In this document: piece after piece, positions 25,668 to 34,449 of the stretch
How the letters are laid out: every line of letters starts with the position of its first letter
How positions within the stretch are numbered: position 1 is the stretch's first letter
Assembly: GCA_965200465.1 (NCBI GenBank)
Contig: OZ241358.1
Coordinates: 2,914,001 to 2,978,000 of the forward strand
Origin: Azophilus sp965200465
GTDB taxonomy: Bacteria > Pseudomonadota > Gammaproteobacteria > Pseudomonadales > Azotimanducaceae
DNA length: 64,000 nucleotides
Direction of reading: 5' to 3'
Made by a program: the position numbers and the translations under genes
Notes under the pieces: generated by a model
Told to the model about the DNA's origin: nothing
The model's input: only the letters and a program-made list of their open reading frames with translations
Database searches by the model: none

Positions 25668-26953
25668 GCAGCGCCATGCAACGTGCCGAGAACGCCAACC
25701 CGTCCATGCTCGCGTGGGCGCGGCAAGCGGCGGGCCTCTCCGAGGAACAGGCCGCCCGCAGCGTTGGCTTGTCGGCATCTGGCCGCAGCACCGCCGTGGA
25801 AAAACTCGTCGCCATCGAATCCGGCGCGACGTATCCGACGCGCAACCAGCTATTGCGCTTCGCCGATGCCTACCGTCGGCCGCCAACCGTCTTTTACTTG
25901 GCGTCCCCACCAGCCTCCGGCCGCCACGGCGAGGACTTCCGTACCGCATCCGGCCCTCCGCCAAGCCCCCAAGAAGCGGCTTTGCTCGATGCCCTGCTGC
26001 GAGACGTTCGCGTTCGTCAGAGCATGGTGAAAGCGGCTTTGGAAGACGACGAGGACGCGCATCGGCCGGATCTCAACGGCCGGCTGTCGCTCGACGACAG
26101 CGTACCGGATTCGGTCGCCACACTTCGCAGCGCTCTCGATGTCTCGGGCGACGATTGGCACCGCGGCGTCAACGACCCGTTCGCGTTCCTCCGCAGCCGC
26201 GTTGAGGGCTTGGGAGCGTTCGTCCTGCTGATCGGCGATCTCGGCTCTCGCCATACGGTGGTCAGCGAGCGCGTATTTCGCGGGTTCGCGCTTGCGGACG
26301 CTGTTGCCCCGTTCATCGTCGTCAACCACCAAGACGCGATTGCCGCTCGGTCATTCACGCTGCTGCACGAGCTCGCACACATTTGCCTAGGTGCCAGCGG
26401 TGTCAGCGCCGATCCGCCATCGACACCGCCCAAGCGCACCCACGACCGCATCGAGTTCTTCTGCAACGACGTTGCCAGTGAGTTCCTCCTTCCCAGCGAC
26501 GTCATCTCCTGGCCACCCCGAATAGGGAGTTTCGACGAAGCGCAACAGCGAGCCGAAGACGTCGCTAGACAGCGGCGCGTCAGCGAAGCCATGGTCGCCT
26601 ATCGACTGTGGCGGAATGGCCGGATCGACCGCGACATCTATCGCCAGCTCCACGCCTTCTACGCACGCCGATGGCAAGAAGAGAAGGGGCGCCGACGTAC
26701 ACAGATGCGCGAGGTAGAGGGTGGGCCAAGCTACTACAGGGTGCGCCGTCATCGACTTGGCGGAGCGCTTCTTGCCCTAGTGAGGCGGCTGCTTCAGGCC
26801 GAGGAACTCGTCCACACCAAGGCGGCAAAGGTGCTGGGCGTGAAGCCAAGCAATGTCGAGCCGCTGTTGAGGGGTGAATCTAGGCAGGAAGGCCACAGCC
26901 CGGACACGGTGGTCACCAAGGAGCCTCTCACAGCCGCCGCAGTACCCCGATGA
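25664..26953 (+). CDS. XRE HTH plus ImmA/IrrE metallopeptidase-like protein
   Basis: 429 residues. Residues about 10-70 are an HTH_XRE-type helix-turn-helix (WARQAAGLSEEQAARSVGL). The middle has the ImmA/IrrE peptidase motif HELAHICLG (about residue 230) with a downstream FCNDVASEFLLP acidic helix, so the zinc site is likely complete. The C-terminal part ends in a basic helix. Such proteins act as regulators that cleave a partner repressor, or as antitoxin of an adjacent toxin. It overlaps the DUF433 gene, so these two may be one unit. Confidence 0.8.
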   Translation: MSSAMQRAENANPSMLAWARQAAGLSEEQAARSVGLSASGRSTAVEKLVAIESGATYPTRNQLLRFADAYRRPPTVFYLASPPASGRHGEDFRTASGPPPSPQEAALLDALLRDVRVRQSMVKAALEDDEDAHRPDLNGRLSLDDSVPDSVATLRSALDVSGDDWHRGVNDPFAFLRSRVEGLGAFVLLIGDLGSRHTVVSERVFRGFALADAVAPFIVVNHQDAIAARSFTLLHELAHICLGASGVSADPPSTPPKRTHDRIEFFCNDVASEFLLPSDVISWPPRIGSFDEAQQRAEDVARQRRVSEAMVAYRLWRNGRIDRDIYRQLHAFYARRWQEEKGRRRTQMREVEGGPSYYRVRRHRLGGALLALVRRLLQAEELVHTKAAKVLGVKPSNVEPLLRGESRQEGHSPDTVVTKEPLTAAAVPR

Positions 26954-27622
26954 TCCCCCAGTCCCGCAAAGCAACACCTCGGATGACCCCAAGCGCACCC
27001 GCTCCAGAGGTTCCCTAGATGCCGCGCAGAAATGTCCCGTCGGATGTTGGGACAGAGGCTACAAGGCGACGAAGCTGGAAGCGCTCTCAGCGCCCGGTTC
27101 TGCCTCGCAGACACCGGCAAGAGATCCCGCTCCTTCCGGAAAATTTGACCTTCTCCTTCGGCCAGTTGCTAAAGAACATGAGAAGACGCTAGCTGGCGTC
27201 TGCCCCTCTGTCGTGGCGCAACGGCCATGCTTGAGCGCCGCGCGTCTCTTGACAGCGCCGCATCGCCGGGCGAGACTTATCTATGCCTTTGACCAAAGAG
27301 CGACGTATCGCAGGTGGAGACAGTTCGTGCCTACTAGGCGAAGACCGCCCCTCCCAGCTTTCTGGGGCGCGTCTGGGGCCAGAGCGTGACCATCACCAAC
27401 CACGGTCGCCGGCTCCCGTCGCGTGGGATGACGCAGAACACACGCGCCGGCGGCCAACCGTATTCGCAGCGGCTCGGCGCCCATCGGGCGTGTGCTCTTG
27501 GTCGGGCTGGAGGCAAGCTCTCACGGAAAAAACTGCCCGACGGCCGGCACCCGCCTTCCAGGCGCAGCCAATGACCTCCCTCGTCATCGACAACCACATA
27601 CAGCGACAACAATGGCGAACAC
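26954..27622 (+). pseudogene. Decayed copy of the DUF4276 tail, Phd antitoxin and VapC start
   Basis: No intact reading frame occurs in this 670-base gap. Segments match the DNA at 24.23-24.70 kb in the same order: at about 27115-27260 a stretch like the DUF4276 3' end (shared CTCCTTCGGCCAGTTGCT-like and GTGGCGCAACG words, then TTGACAGCG), at about 27310-27410 the Phd gene (the word GAGCGTGACCATCACCAA is shared exactly) and at about 27575-27600 the VapC start (CGTCATCGACAAC shared). Substitutions and frameshifts are frequent, so this is an old duplication. Confidence 0.65.
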
Positions 27623-28639
27623 ATGAACTATAGAGGTTCCTACAGGAAGCTGCTCGGAAATTCGAGAGCTGCGATGCTTGCTGCCGTTGAAGTATATAAC
27701 AAGCCCCTTTTTGAATATCGTGACGAGTGCGCGGTAATACTTCTAATGAACTCTTGGGAGTTGATCTTGAAGTCTATTCTGTCAAAGAATAGACAATCTA
27801 TCTATTATCCCAAGAAGCGAAACCAAGATTATAGGACACTCTCTTGGCGCGACGCACTTTTTCGTGCGGAATCTTTTTTTCCAAAGGAACTATATCTTCC
27901 TATTAGTTTTAATTTGGATCTACTGTCTAGTTATCGAGACAACGCTATCCACTTCTACAATGCTAGTGGCTTTGGTATTGTCTTGCATGCTCTAGCTCAA
28001 ACGGCAATACTAAACTATAGGGATGTTCTCGAGAAGTCCTTTGGACTTGACTTAGCATCAGCGATGAACTGGCAGATTATGCCAATAGGGGTCAGTCCGC
28101 CAATAGATGTCATCTCCTACTTGACACGACATCCCAACTCCAAGATGACAGGGGTGGTGCGCCAATTTAGGACGGAACTAATAGAATCTCTTGATAGACT
28201 TGAAGCTACCGGTCTAGATACAGGAAGGCTGGTGACGAATTTCAAGGTCGAGTTGGAATCGGTGAAGAAGGCGAGGGGGAGAGCGGATGCGACGATCTTC
28301 GTCGGACGAGAGGATGACCAATCTGCGGGCAATCCTCTGGCGATAGTTCGCAAGCAGGATCCTAATAAGTCGCACCCGCTACGGCAAGGGGAAGTCGTAC
28401 AGAGAATCGGAGATGATCTCCACGGCGAGAAGTTCACCAGCTATGTGTTCCAAGCTATAGCGTGGAAGCATGAATTGAAAAGCAATCCCACATACTGCTG
28501 GAGATCTTCGAATGGTGATCTTACGCTATACTCTCAGGACGTCCTCAGGTTTATCAAAAGATTGACGGCGTCTGAGGTCCAGATAGCGCGTGCGAACTAT
28601 CGTAAACACCTTCAGTCTAAGCGCAAGGGAAGTAGGTGA
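27623..28639 (+). CDS. DUF3644 domain protein, AT-rich
   Basis: 338 residues. The N-terminal part follows the DUF3644 pattern: AAMLAAVEVYNKPLFEYRDE and VILLMNSWELILKSIL in the first 60 residues; the rest has no motif I know. DUF3644 proteins occur in restriction and defence loci and contain a HEPN-like helical region, so an RNase role is conceivable but not shown. Base composition is strikingly AT-rich compared with neighbours, and codon use is different, which is a sign of recent transfer. Its stop overlaps the methylase start (GTGA). Confidence 0.7.
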   Translation: MNYRGSYRKLLGNSRAAMLAAVEVYNKPLFEYRDECAVILLMNSWELILKSILSKNRQSIYYPKKRNQDYRTLSWRDALFRAESFFPKELYLPISFNLDLLSSYRDNAIHFYNASGFGIVLHALAQTAILNYRDVLEKSFGLDLASAMNWQIMPIGVSPPIDVISYLTRHPNSKMTGVVRQFRTELIESLDRLEATGLDTGRLVTNFKVELESVKKARGRADATIFVGREDDQSAGNPLAIVRKQDPNKSHPLRQGEVVQRIGDDLHGEKFTSYVFQAIAWKHELKSNPTYCWRSSNGDLTLYSQDVLRFIKRLTASEVQIARANYRKHLQSKRKGSR

Positions 28640-31600
28640 CTCCCAAGTCGTGCAAGCGCTTGGCGGAGGTGGACTTCCCCATCGCCGAGGTCTCGCGTCA
28701 TGCGGTGCGGGAGAAGTCGATTCGGCATGGGCATCCGAGCACGCTGCATCTGTGGTGGGCGCGGCGGCCGTTGGCTTCGTGTCGGGCGGTGCTGATGGCG
28801 CTGTTGCTGCCGGACCCGTGCGACGAACATTGTCCGGCGGCGTTCAAGGAGACGGCACGGCGGGTGCTGCTGCGGCACGAGGGGCGGCCGCGAGGGTGGG
28901 ATCAGACCATCGAGACGGACGACGGGCTGCGGCGCATTCTGCTGAAGTTCATCGCGGACTTCGCCAATTGGGACGTGGCGGCCAACCCCGCCTATCTGAC
29001 AACCAGCCGCGCCTTGGTGAAGGCGGCGCATGGCGAGGAACCGCCGTTGGTGGTGGATCCGTTCGCCGGCGGCGGTTCGATTCCGCTGGAAGCGCTGCGG
29101 GTGGGCTGCGAGGCGTTCGCCAGCGACTTGAATCCGGTGGCCTGCCTGATCCTCAAGGTGATGCTGGAGGACATCCCGCGCCACGGCCCCAAGCTGGCGG
29201 ACGAACTGCGCAAAGCGGGCAGCGAGATCAAAGCGGCGGCGGAACGGGAACTCGCAGACCTTTACCCCAAGGACGGGGACGGCGCGACGCCCATCGCCTA
29301 CCTGTGGGCGCGCACGGTGCGCTGCGAAGCGCCGGACTGCGGGGCGGAGATTCCGCTGCTGCGCTCGTTCTGGCTGTGCAAGAAGGAGAAGCGCAAGCGG
29401 GCGCTCAAACCGAGTGTGGTGCGGCGGGCGGGTGCGCTGCCGGAAGTGGCGTTCGAGGTGTTCGAGCCGACGGCCGAGCGCGAAGTGCATGGCGGCACCG
29501 TGAACCGAGCGAAGGCTACTTGTCTGTGTTGTGGGACAGTGCTGCCCCCGGAACGGGTGCGGCTGCAACTCAGCGAGCAGCGGGGCGGGGCGGATGCGAT
29601 CTTTGATGAAACAGGGAAGCGCGTTGGTGGGGCGCGGATGACGGCGGTGGTGACGCTCCGGCCCGGCGAGGCGGGGCGGCACTATCGGCTGCCGACGGAC
29701 GCGGATTATGCGGCGGTGCGAAGGGCGCAGGTGCGGCTTGATGGCATCCTTGGGGAGTGGGAGCAGGGTGGCCGGCAGGGACTCTGTCCGGTGCCGGATG
29801 AGCCAACGCCTGCCGGCGGCGGTTCTGGTGCAGGCCGTGCGTTCAGCGTCCAGCGCTACGGCATGATGCAGTGGGGCGACCTGTTTACAGCGCGGCAGAA
29901 GATAGCACTCTACTGCTTGACTCAAAAGATGGCGTTAGACCGGTTGTCTGGAACCGACGCACCCTTGCTGGCAATTGGTAAGTTGATCGATCTCGGCAAC
30001 GGCCTCTGTGACTGGATGCCAGGACAGGAGTGTCCCTCTGCCATCTTCAAGCTGGGGCGCGTGAAACCTAGTTGGGATTTCGTAGAAGGTTGTCCGTTCA
30101 GCGAATCCAGTGGTTCTTTCAACAAGTGCATGGAGAATCTTGCTGCGGGTATTGTGTCTACTAACGTTTCGGCTCGTAGTCCAGGGCAAACTATTCAAGC
30201 GTTAGCCCAACAACATCCTATTCCAGATGCCTCAGCCACGGTCTATTTCACCGATCCGCCGTACTATGACGCGATCCCATATTCTGACCTATCTGACTTT
30301 TTCTTCGTCTGGATGAAAAGAGCAATTCCGTCCCACCCGTTGCTTCGAGACTCGTTTGACCTGAACAACCCCTTGTCTCCGAAGGATCAGGAGGCAGTCC
30401 AAGACAACGCAAAGTCGGTGGATGGGAAGCCGAAAGATGCTGCGTTCTTCGACAGCGTGATGGGACAGTCGTTCGCAGAGGGGAAAAGGATCGTGGACAC
30501 TGGAGGGATTGCTGGTGTTGTGTTTGCTCACAAGACGACAGAGGGTTGGGAGGCCTTTCTTTCGGGAATAATCGAAGGCGGATGGACGGTGACAGCATCT
30601 TGGCCAGTCGCTACTGAGATGGGCCACCGCCTCCGCGCCCGCGATTCCGCCGCCCTAGCCACCAGCGTCCACCTTATCTGCCGCCCCCGCCCCGAAGACG
30701 CCCCCATCGGCGAATGGGCGGACGTCCTCAGCGAACTCCCCAAGCGCGTCGCGGACTGGATGCGTCGCTTGCAGGGCGAAGGCGTGCGCGGCGCCGATCT
30801 GGTGTTCGCCTGCGTCGGCCCGGCGCTCGAAATCTACAGCCGCTACCGGGCCGTGGAGACTGTCGATGGCAAAACGGTGGCGCTGGCGGAGTACCTGGAA
30901 AAAGTCTGGGAAGTCGTCGGCCGCGCCGCCTTGCAGCAAGTGCTCGGCACAGCGGAAGCGGGCGCTGGTGCGGGAAGACTGGCCGTTGACCCCGGAGACG
31001 GCTTGCGGCAAGCGCCCGGCCCGACCGAGGCCAGCGCGGACGCCCTGCAGCACAACCCGCCCTCCCACGCCCTGCCGGACGCATTGGAAGAGGACGCATT
31101 TCGTCCTCGGCCGGGGGAGGCGGCGCCGGCGGCCTCCCTCTCCCTTCCGGACGCGCTGGAGGAGGACGCCCGCCTGACGGCGCTGTTCCTGTGGACGCTG
31201 CAAAGCACCGAGACGGCAGCCGCCGAAGATGAGCAAGACGATGATGACGCAACGGACGAAGACGCCGTGCGCAAGACCGCCGCCAAGGGCTTCAGCCTGC
31301 CCTTTGACGTGGTGCGCCGCTTCTCCCAGCCCATGGGCATCGACTTGGCGACTTGGACCGGCCGCATCGTCGCCCAGGCCAAGGGCGCGGTGCGGCTGCT
31401 GCCCGTGGCGGAACGCGCCAAGGCGCTGTTCGGCGAGGAGGGCGCCGCCTCCGCCGCCGACTGGATCGAGAGCGACGCCAACCCGAACCGCCAGCTTTCG
31501 CTGTTCCCCGAGGGCCAGCGCAGCCTCGCCCCAAGGCGCCCGCGCCGCAAGTCCATCTTAAGCGAGGACGCCGAACTGCAAACGCTGAACGCCACCACCC

Positions 31601-31791
31601 TGGACCGCCTGCACGCCGCCATGCTGCTGCAAGCCAGCGGCCACGCCAGCGCCCTGCGCACACTCATCGCCGCCGAGCAGGAGCGCGGCCCGGCCTTCCT
31701 GCGCCTAGCCAACGCCCTCACCGCCCTGTACCCTCGCGGCAGCCAAGAGAAACGCCTGCTAGACGCCATGCTGCTGGCGGTGCCGAAGTGA
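28636..31791 (+). CDS. DUF1156 adenine-specific DNA methylase (PglXI-like)
   Basis: 1051 residues. The DUF1156 start (LAEVDFPIAEVSRHAVREKS, then HLWWARRPLA) is complete. SAM motif I is DPFAGGGSIPLEALR (about residue 140), and the catalytic motif IV is TDPPYYDAIPYSDL (about residue 540), typical of N6-adenine methylases. Two zinc-finger-like Cys pairs occur at about 233-300. The C-terminal domain (about 790-1050) has a Leu/Asp/Glu-rich linker in which DALEEDA occurs twice, a short internal duplication. The core segment 29880-30615 has visibly lower GC than its flanks. It overlaps the upstream gene by GTGA and the next frame at 31788 likewise. Confidence 0.85.
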   Translation: MTPKSCKRLAEVDFPIAEVSRHAVREKSIRHGHPSTLHLWWARRPLASCRAVLMALLLPDPCDEHCPAAFKETARRVLLRHEGRPRGWDQTIETDDGLRRILLKFIADFANWDVAANPAYLTTSRALVKAAHGEEPPLVVDPFAGGGSIPLEALRVGCEAFASDLNPVACLILKVMLEDIPRHGPKLADELRKAGSEIKAAAERELADLYPKDGDGATPIAYLWARTVRCEAPDCGAEIPLLRSFWLCKKEKRKRALKPSVVRRAGALPEVAFEVFEPTAEREVHGGTVNRAKATCLCCGTVLPPERVRLQLSEQRGGADAIFDETGKRVGGARMTAVVTLRPGEAGRHYRLPTDADYAAVRRAQVRLDGILGEWEQGGRQGLCPVPDEPTPAGGGSGAGRAFSVQRYGMMQWGDLFTARQKIALYCLTQKMALDRLSGTDAPLLAIGKLIDLGNGLCDWMPGQECPSAIFKLGRVKPSWDFVEGCPFSESSGSFNKCMENLAAGIVSTNVSARSPGQTIQALAQQHPIPDASATVYFTDPPYYDAIPYSDLSDFFFVWMKRAIPSHPLLRDSFDLNNPLSPKDQEAVQDNAKSVDGKPKDAAFFDSVMGQSFAEGKRIVDTGGIAGVVFAHKTTEGWEAFLSGIIEGGWTVTASWPVATEMGHRLRARDSAALATSVHLICRPRPEDAPIGEWADVLSELPKRVADWMRRLQGEGVRGADLVFACVGPALEIYSRYRAVETVDGKTVALAEYLEKVWEVVGRAALQQVLGTAEAGAGAGRLAVDPGDGLRQAPGPTEASADALQHNPPSHALPDALEEDAFRPRPGEAAPAASLSLPDALEEDARLTALFLWTLQSTETAAAEDEQDDDDATDEDAVRKTAAKGFSLPFDVVRRFSQPMGIDLATWTGRIVAQAKGAVRLLPVAERAKALFGEEGAASAADWIESDANPNRQLSLFPEGQRSLAPRRPRRKSILSEDAELQTLNATTLDRLHAAMLLQASGHASALRTLIAAEQERGPAFLRLANALTALYPRGSQEKRLLDAMLLAVPK

Positions 31792-31793
31792 GC
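31700..31793 (+). repeat. 94-base direct repeat, copy A (methylase 3' end)
   Basis: Covers the last 30 codons of the methylase and the following TGAGC. It matches 32508-32600 with about a dozen differences over 94 bases. Confidence 0.75.
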
Positions 31794-32195
31794 TGGTCGC
31801 GTGACGCGAGATGGCCGGCCACTTGGCAGGCAGATTTCGCTCTTCTACACGCTCTTGCAATGCGGGTGGATGTCGAATACGGTTTGCAGCCTGACCGGGC
31901 CGTCGCCGGAATCACTGGTGCCAGAAGAACGGAACAAAGTAGCGTAACCATGCACGACTACTCAACCATACCCGTCAGACTTGCCACCGCGCTGCTGCTC
32001 AAGCACGGGGAGATTTCCTTTGGTGAAATTAGGGCTCTGCCGTGGGTAGAGAATGAACAGGCCGTGTTGGCGATAGCAGACCTGCTAGCTCACAATTTCA
32101 GGGTTAAGCGACTGGGCCGTTGGGAGAGCGGTGCCCCATCTACGCGCTTTGAGGATGTGATTTGCTTGATCGGGCCGGATCAGACAGCGGCCTAG
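31788..32195 (+). CDS. Small protein of unknown function within the duplicated segment
   Basis: About 135 residues from GTG 31788, which overlaps the methylase stop (GTGA). The first 55 residues (SWSRDARWPATWQADFALLH) are unlike the rest. From the ATG at 31950 the sequence reads HDYSTIPVRLATALLLKHGE and continues in a short winged-helix-like manner (EQAVLAIADLLAHNFRVKRL). I see no known domain. It lies inside the segment flanked by the 94-base repeat, so it may have come with that insertion. Confidence 0.55.
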   Translation: MSWSRDARWPATWQADFALLHALAMRVDVEYGLQPDRAVAGITGARRTEQSSVTMHDYSTIPVRLATALLLKHGEISFGEIRALPWVENEQAVLAIADLLAHNFRVKRLGRWESGAPSTRFEDVICLIGPDQTAA

Positions 32196-32289
32196 TTGCC
32201 AGACGGAGCCGCTGGCGAGCCAAGGCTGACTCGGACCCAGGCTTTGCCAGCACGGAAGCGGATATTATTCACTCAAAGGGGGTATTCTG

Positions 32290-32493
32290 ATGGCGACGAA
32301 ACCGACTGGGCCCGCTTTGCACAAGGATGTCCTAAAGCGGCAGCCGATGATTGATTGGCGGGTTGTGGATGCGTACGAAAGGCTTGAGCGGAAGCTTTTG
32401 AAGCTTGGCGTCGTAGTTAAGCCTAGCTACAGCTTGGAACCGCCGTTGGGGACGAACGAGACGAGAGCGCGCAACCGGTACGGCGGAGGCTAG
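32290..32493 (+). CDS. Small basic protein, 67 residues
   Basis: A GGGGG ribosome site lies 8 bases before the ATG. The residues PALHKDVLKRQPMIDWRVVD and LERKLLKLGVVVKPSYSLEPP look protein-like. No homologue comes to mind. It sits inside the inserted segment between the two 94-base repeats. Confidence 0.5.
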   Translation: MATKPTGPALHKDVLKRQPMIDWRVVDAYERLERKLLKLGVVVKPSYSLEPPLGTNETRARNRYGGG

Positions 32494-32507
32494 CCGCGGC
32501 CCCACCT

Positions 32508-32600
32508 TGCGCCTCGCCAATGCCCTCACCGCCTTTTGCACTCGCGGCAGCCAAGAGAAACGCCTACTAGACGCCCTGTGCTGATGGTGCCTAAATGAGC
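32508..32600 (+). repeat. 94-base direct repeat, copy B (degenerate methylase 3' end)
   Basis: Matches 31700-31793; the copied stretch is out of the original frame and partly mutated but ends in the same TGAGC, here as ATGAGC, the start of the ATPase gene. It suggests that the ATPase gene once followed the methylase directly. Confidence 0.75.
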
Positions 32601-33746
32601 GAAGGGAAAGACAACACGGTGCTTGAACGCATCGAGTCGCTTCACATCAAGGGGTTCCGCTCCCTTGCGGATGTGAAGCTGGACGACATCCCGAACCCCA
32701 TGGTGCTTTTGGGGGCGAATGGCGCGGGGAAGTCCAACGTTATGTGTTTCCTTGGGCTACTGAGGGCCATGCATGATCTTCGAACCGACGACTTCATCCT
32801 TCAAGAGGGTGGCGCTAACGACCAGTTGTATGGGGGCAGCAAGCAAACCCCACAAATCGACGCCACTGTGTCCGTGTGGACGCGATTTGCCCGCAGCGAG
32901 GTTCTGTTTGCTTTGAAGTACACGAGCGAGGATCGATTTACCGTTGTCAATGAGGAGATTAAACACCACGAGAACCGGACGGACGCCCCACGCGCCCCGC
33001 ATGTAGCCGAGTCCGGCGCCCCCTACCACCTCGACCGTGCAATGGAGTCCAGCTTTTTTTCTGCAGCGAGATCTGCCGCCGACTCGCGGGTGAAGGAAGC
33101 AGCCAACGTAATCGGCGACTGTTGGCGCTACCAGTTCCACGACACGTCGCGCGATGCACCAATCAAGAAGCGGTGGGATGTGGAGGACAATCACCGCCTC
33201 CTCGAACACGGCGGCAACCTCGCTCCTGTCCTATTGCGTCTTAGAACGCATCACCCCAACAAGTACGATCTGATTTGCCGTCACATTTGCCGAGTGCTGC
33301 CGGGGTTCAACGACTTCCAGCTTAAGGAAGACTACGGCAAGACGATCCTCAGATGGCGCGGCAGGAGCACAGGCCAGACGTTTGGAGCACACCTCACTTC
33401 CGACGGATCGCTGAGGTGTTTCTGCTTGCTGACATTGCTGAATCTGCCCGATGAAATGCTGCCCCGCATCGTTCTCTTGGACGAACCGGAGTTGGGGTTG
33501 CATCCCTTCGCAATCTCGGTGATCTCAGGAATGATCAAGTCCTTGTCGCACCGGCGACAAGTCATCGTGGCTACCCAATCACCACACTTCGTGGATGCCT
33601 TTGGGCTTGAAAACGTTTTTGTGCTCGAAGTGCGCGATGGACGAACGGAAACAAAGCGGTTCAACGAGAAGGACTTCAGCGAATGGCTGGATGACCACTC
33701 CACTGGCCAGCTTTGGTGGAGCCACTTGCTTGGTGGCTACCCTTGA
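32595..33746 (+). CDS. OLD-like AAA ATPase, pair 2
   Basis: 383 residues. Start segment SLHIKGFRSLADVKLDDI, Walker A GANGAGKSNV (about residue 42), signature TSDGSLRCFCLL, Walker B IVLLDEPELGLHP and H-loop ATQSPHFVD are all present in the order of AAA_21/OLD ATPases. The middle insertion is long and helical. It is coupled to the DUF4276 gene (TTGA overlap at 33743). The start ATG is part of the repeated TGAGC word, so this gene probably was the direct downstream partner of the methylase before the insertion. Confidence 0.85.
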   Translation: MSEGKDNTVLERIESLHIKGFRSLADVKLDDIPNPMVLLGANGAGKSNVMCFLGLLRAMHDLRTDDFILQEGGANDQLYGGSKQTPQIDATVSVWTRFARSEVLFALKYTSEDRFTVVNEEIKHHENRTDAPRAPHVAESGAPYHLDRAMESSFFSAARSAADSRVKEAANVIGDCWRYQFHDTSRDAPIKKRWDVEDNHRLLEHGGNLAPVLLRLRTHHPNKYDLICRHICRVLPGFNDFQLKEDYGKTILRWRGRSTGQTFGAHLTSDGSLRCFCLLTLLNLPDEMLPRIVLLDEPELGLHPFAISVISGMIKSLSHRRQVIVATQSPHFVDAFGLENVFVLEVRDGRTETKRFNEKDFSEWLDDHSTGQLWWSHLLGGYP

Positions 33747-34351
33747 TCCGCTTGGCCATTGTCGCGGAGGGGCAGACGGAGGCGGAGTTCACCAAGGGCG
33801 TCCTAGCCGATCATCTCGGGCGACTGAAGGTCAAGCCAACGCCTGTCGTGATGGGCGGCAACGTGAGCGTTGAGCGTGTCGCACGGTACATGGCCGACCT
33901 ATATCGATCTCACAACGCGGTCACGTCGTTAGTGGACTTCTACGGCTTCAAGCAAAGAGGAAGCGCTAGCGCGGATGAGCTGGAGACGAAGATCCGCGAC
34001 CAAGTGCGCAAGAACATCCGCCGGGGCTGGGACGAGCGCAAAGTGCTCCCCTACGTTCAACGGCACGAATTCGAAGCACTACTGTTTGCCGACGTCGATG
34101 CGTTCTCGTCTATAGATGTCGGCGCAGAGGGTGTAGGCAGGCTTAGGGGAGTTCGATCCCAGTTCGATACGCCCGAGGACATCAACGACGACCGCGACAC
34201 CGCGCCGAGCAAGCGCATCTCCCAACTTGTGCCGTACGACAAGGCGGCCGATGGCCCCGTCGTCGCCGCCAAAATCGGGCTAGAGAAGATGCGCTTGGCC
34301 TGCCCGCGGTTCCGAGCATGGCTGGTCCGCTTGGAGGCGTTGGGCAGGTGA
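33743..34351 (+). CDS. DUF4276 Toprim-like protein, pair 2
   Basis: About 202 residues from TTG 33743, which overlaps the ATPase stop. It shows LAIVAEGQTEAEF (Toprim Glu), LVDFYGFKQRG near residue 65 and RHEFEALLFADVDAF near residue 105, the same three landmarks as in the other two copies. An ATG 30 bases earlier is in frame but would lie inside the ATPase gene. Inferred role: nuclease effector controlled by the ATPase. It is followed by the DUF499 gene after about 40-100 bases. Confidence 0.75.
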   Translation: MIRLAIVAEGQTEAEFTKGVLADHLGRLKVKPTPVVMGGNVSVERVARYMADLYRSHNAVTSLVDFYGFKQRGSASADELETKIRDQVRKNIRRGWDERKVLPYVQRHEFEALLFADVDAFSSIDVGAEGVGRLRGVRSQFDTPEDINDDRDTAPSKRISQLVPYDKAADGPVVAAKIGLEKMRLACPRFRAWLVRLEALGR

Positions 34352-34449
34352 AGAGGCAGATTGCCCCCGTGCGGTAGAATCCCGCCAAAGTTCTGAACGG
34401 AGACGCTTCCATCGACCCTTGGTACAAAGTCGTCACCCTGCGCAAGGAG

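Noticed and set aside
28612..29925. 437-codon frame opposite the DUF1156 methylase
   Set aside because: Antisense to SAM motif I and the DUF1156 start; composition rich in His/Arg/Pro.
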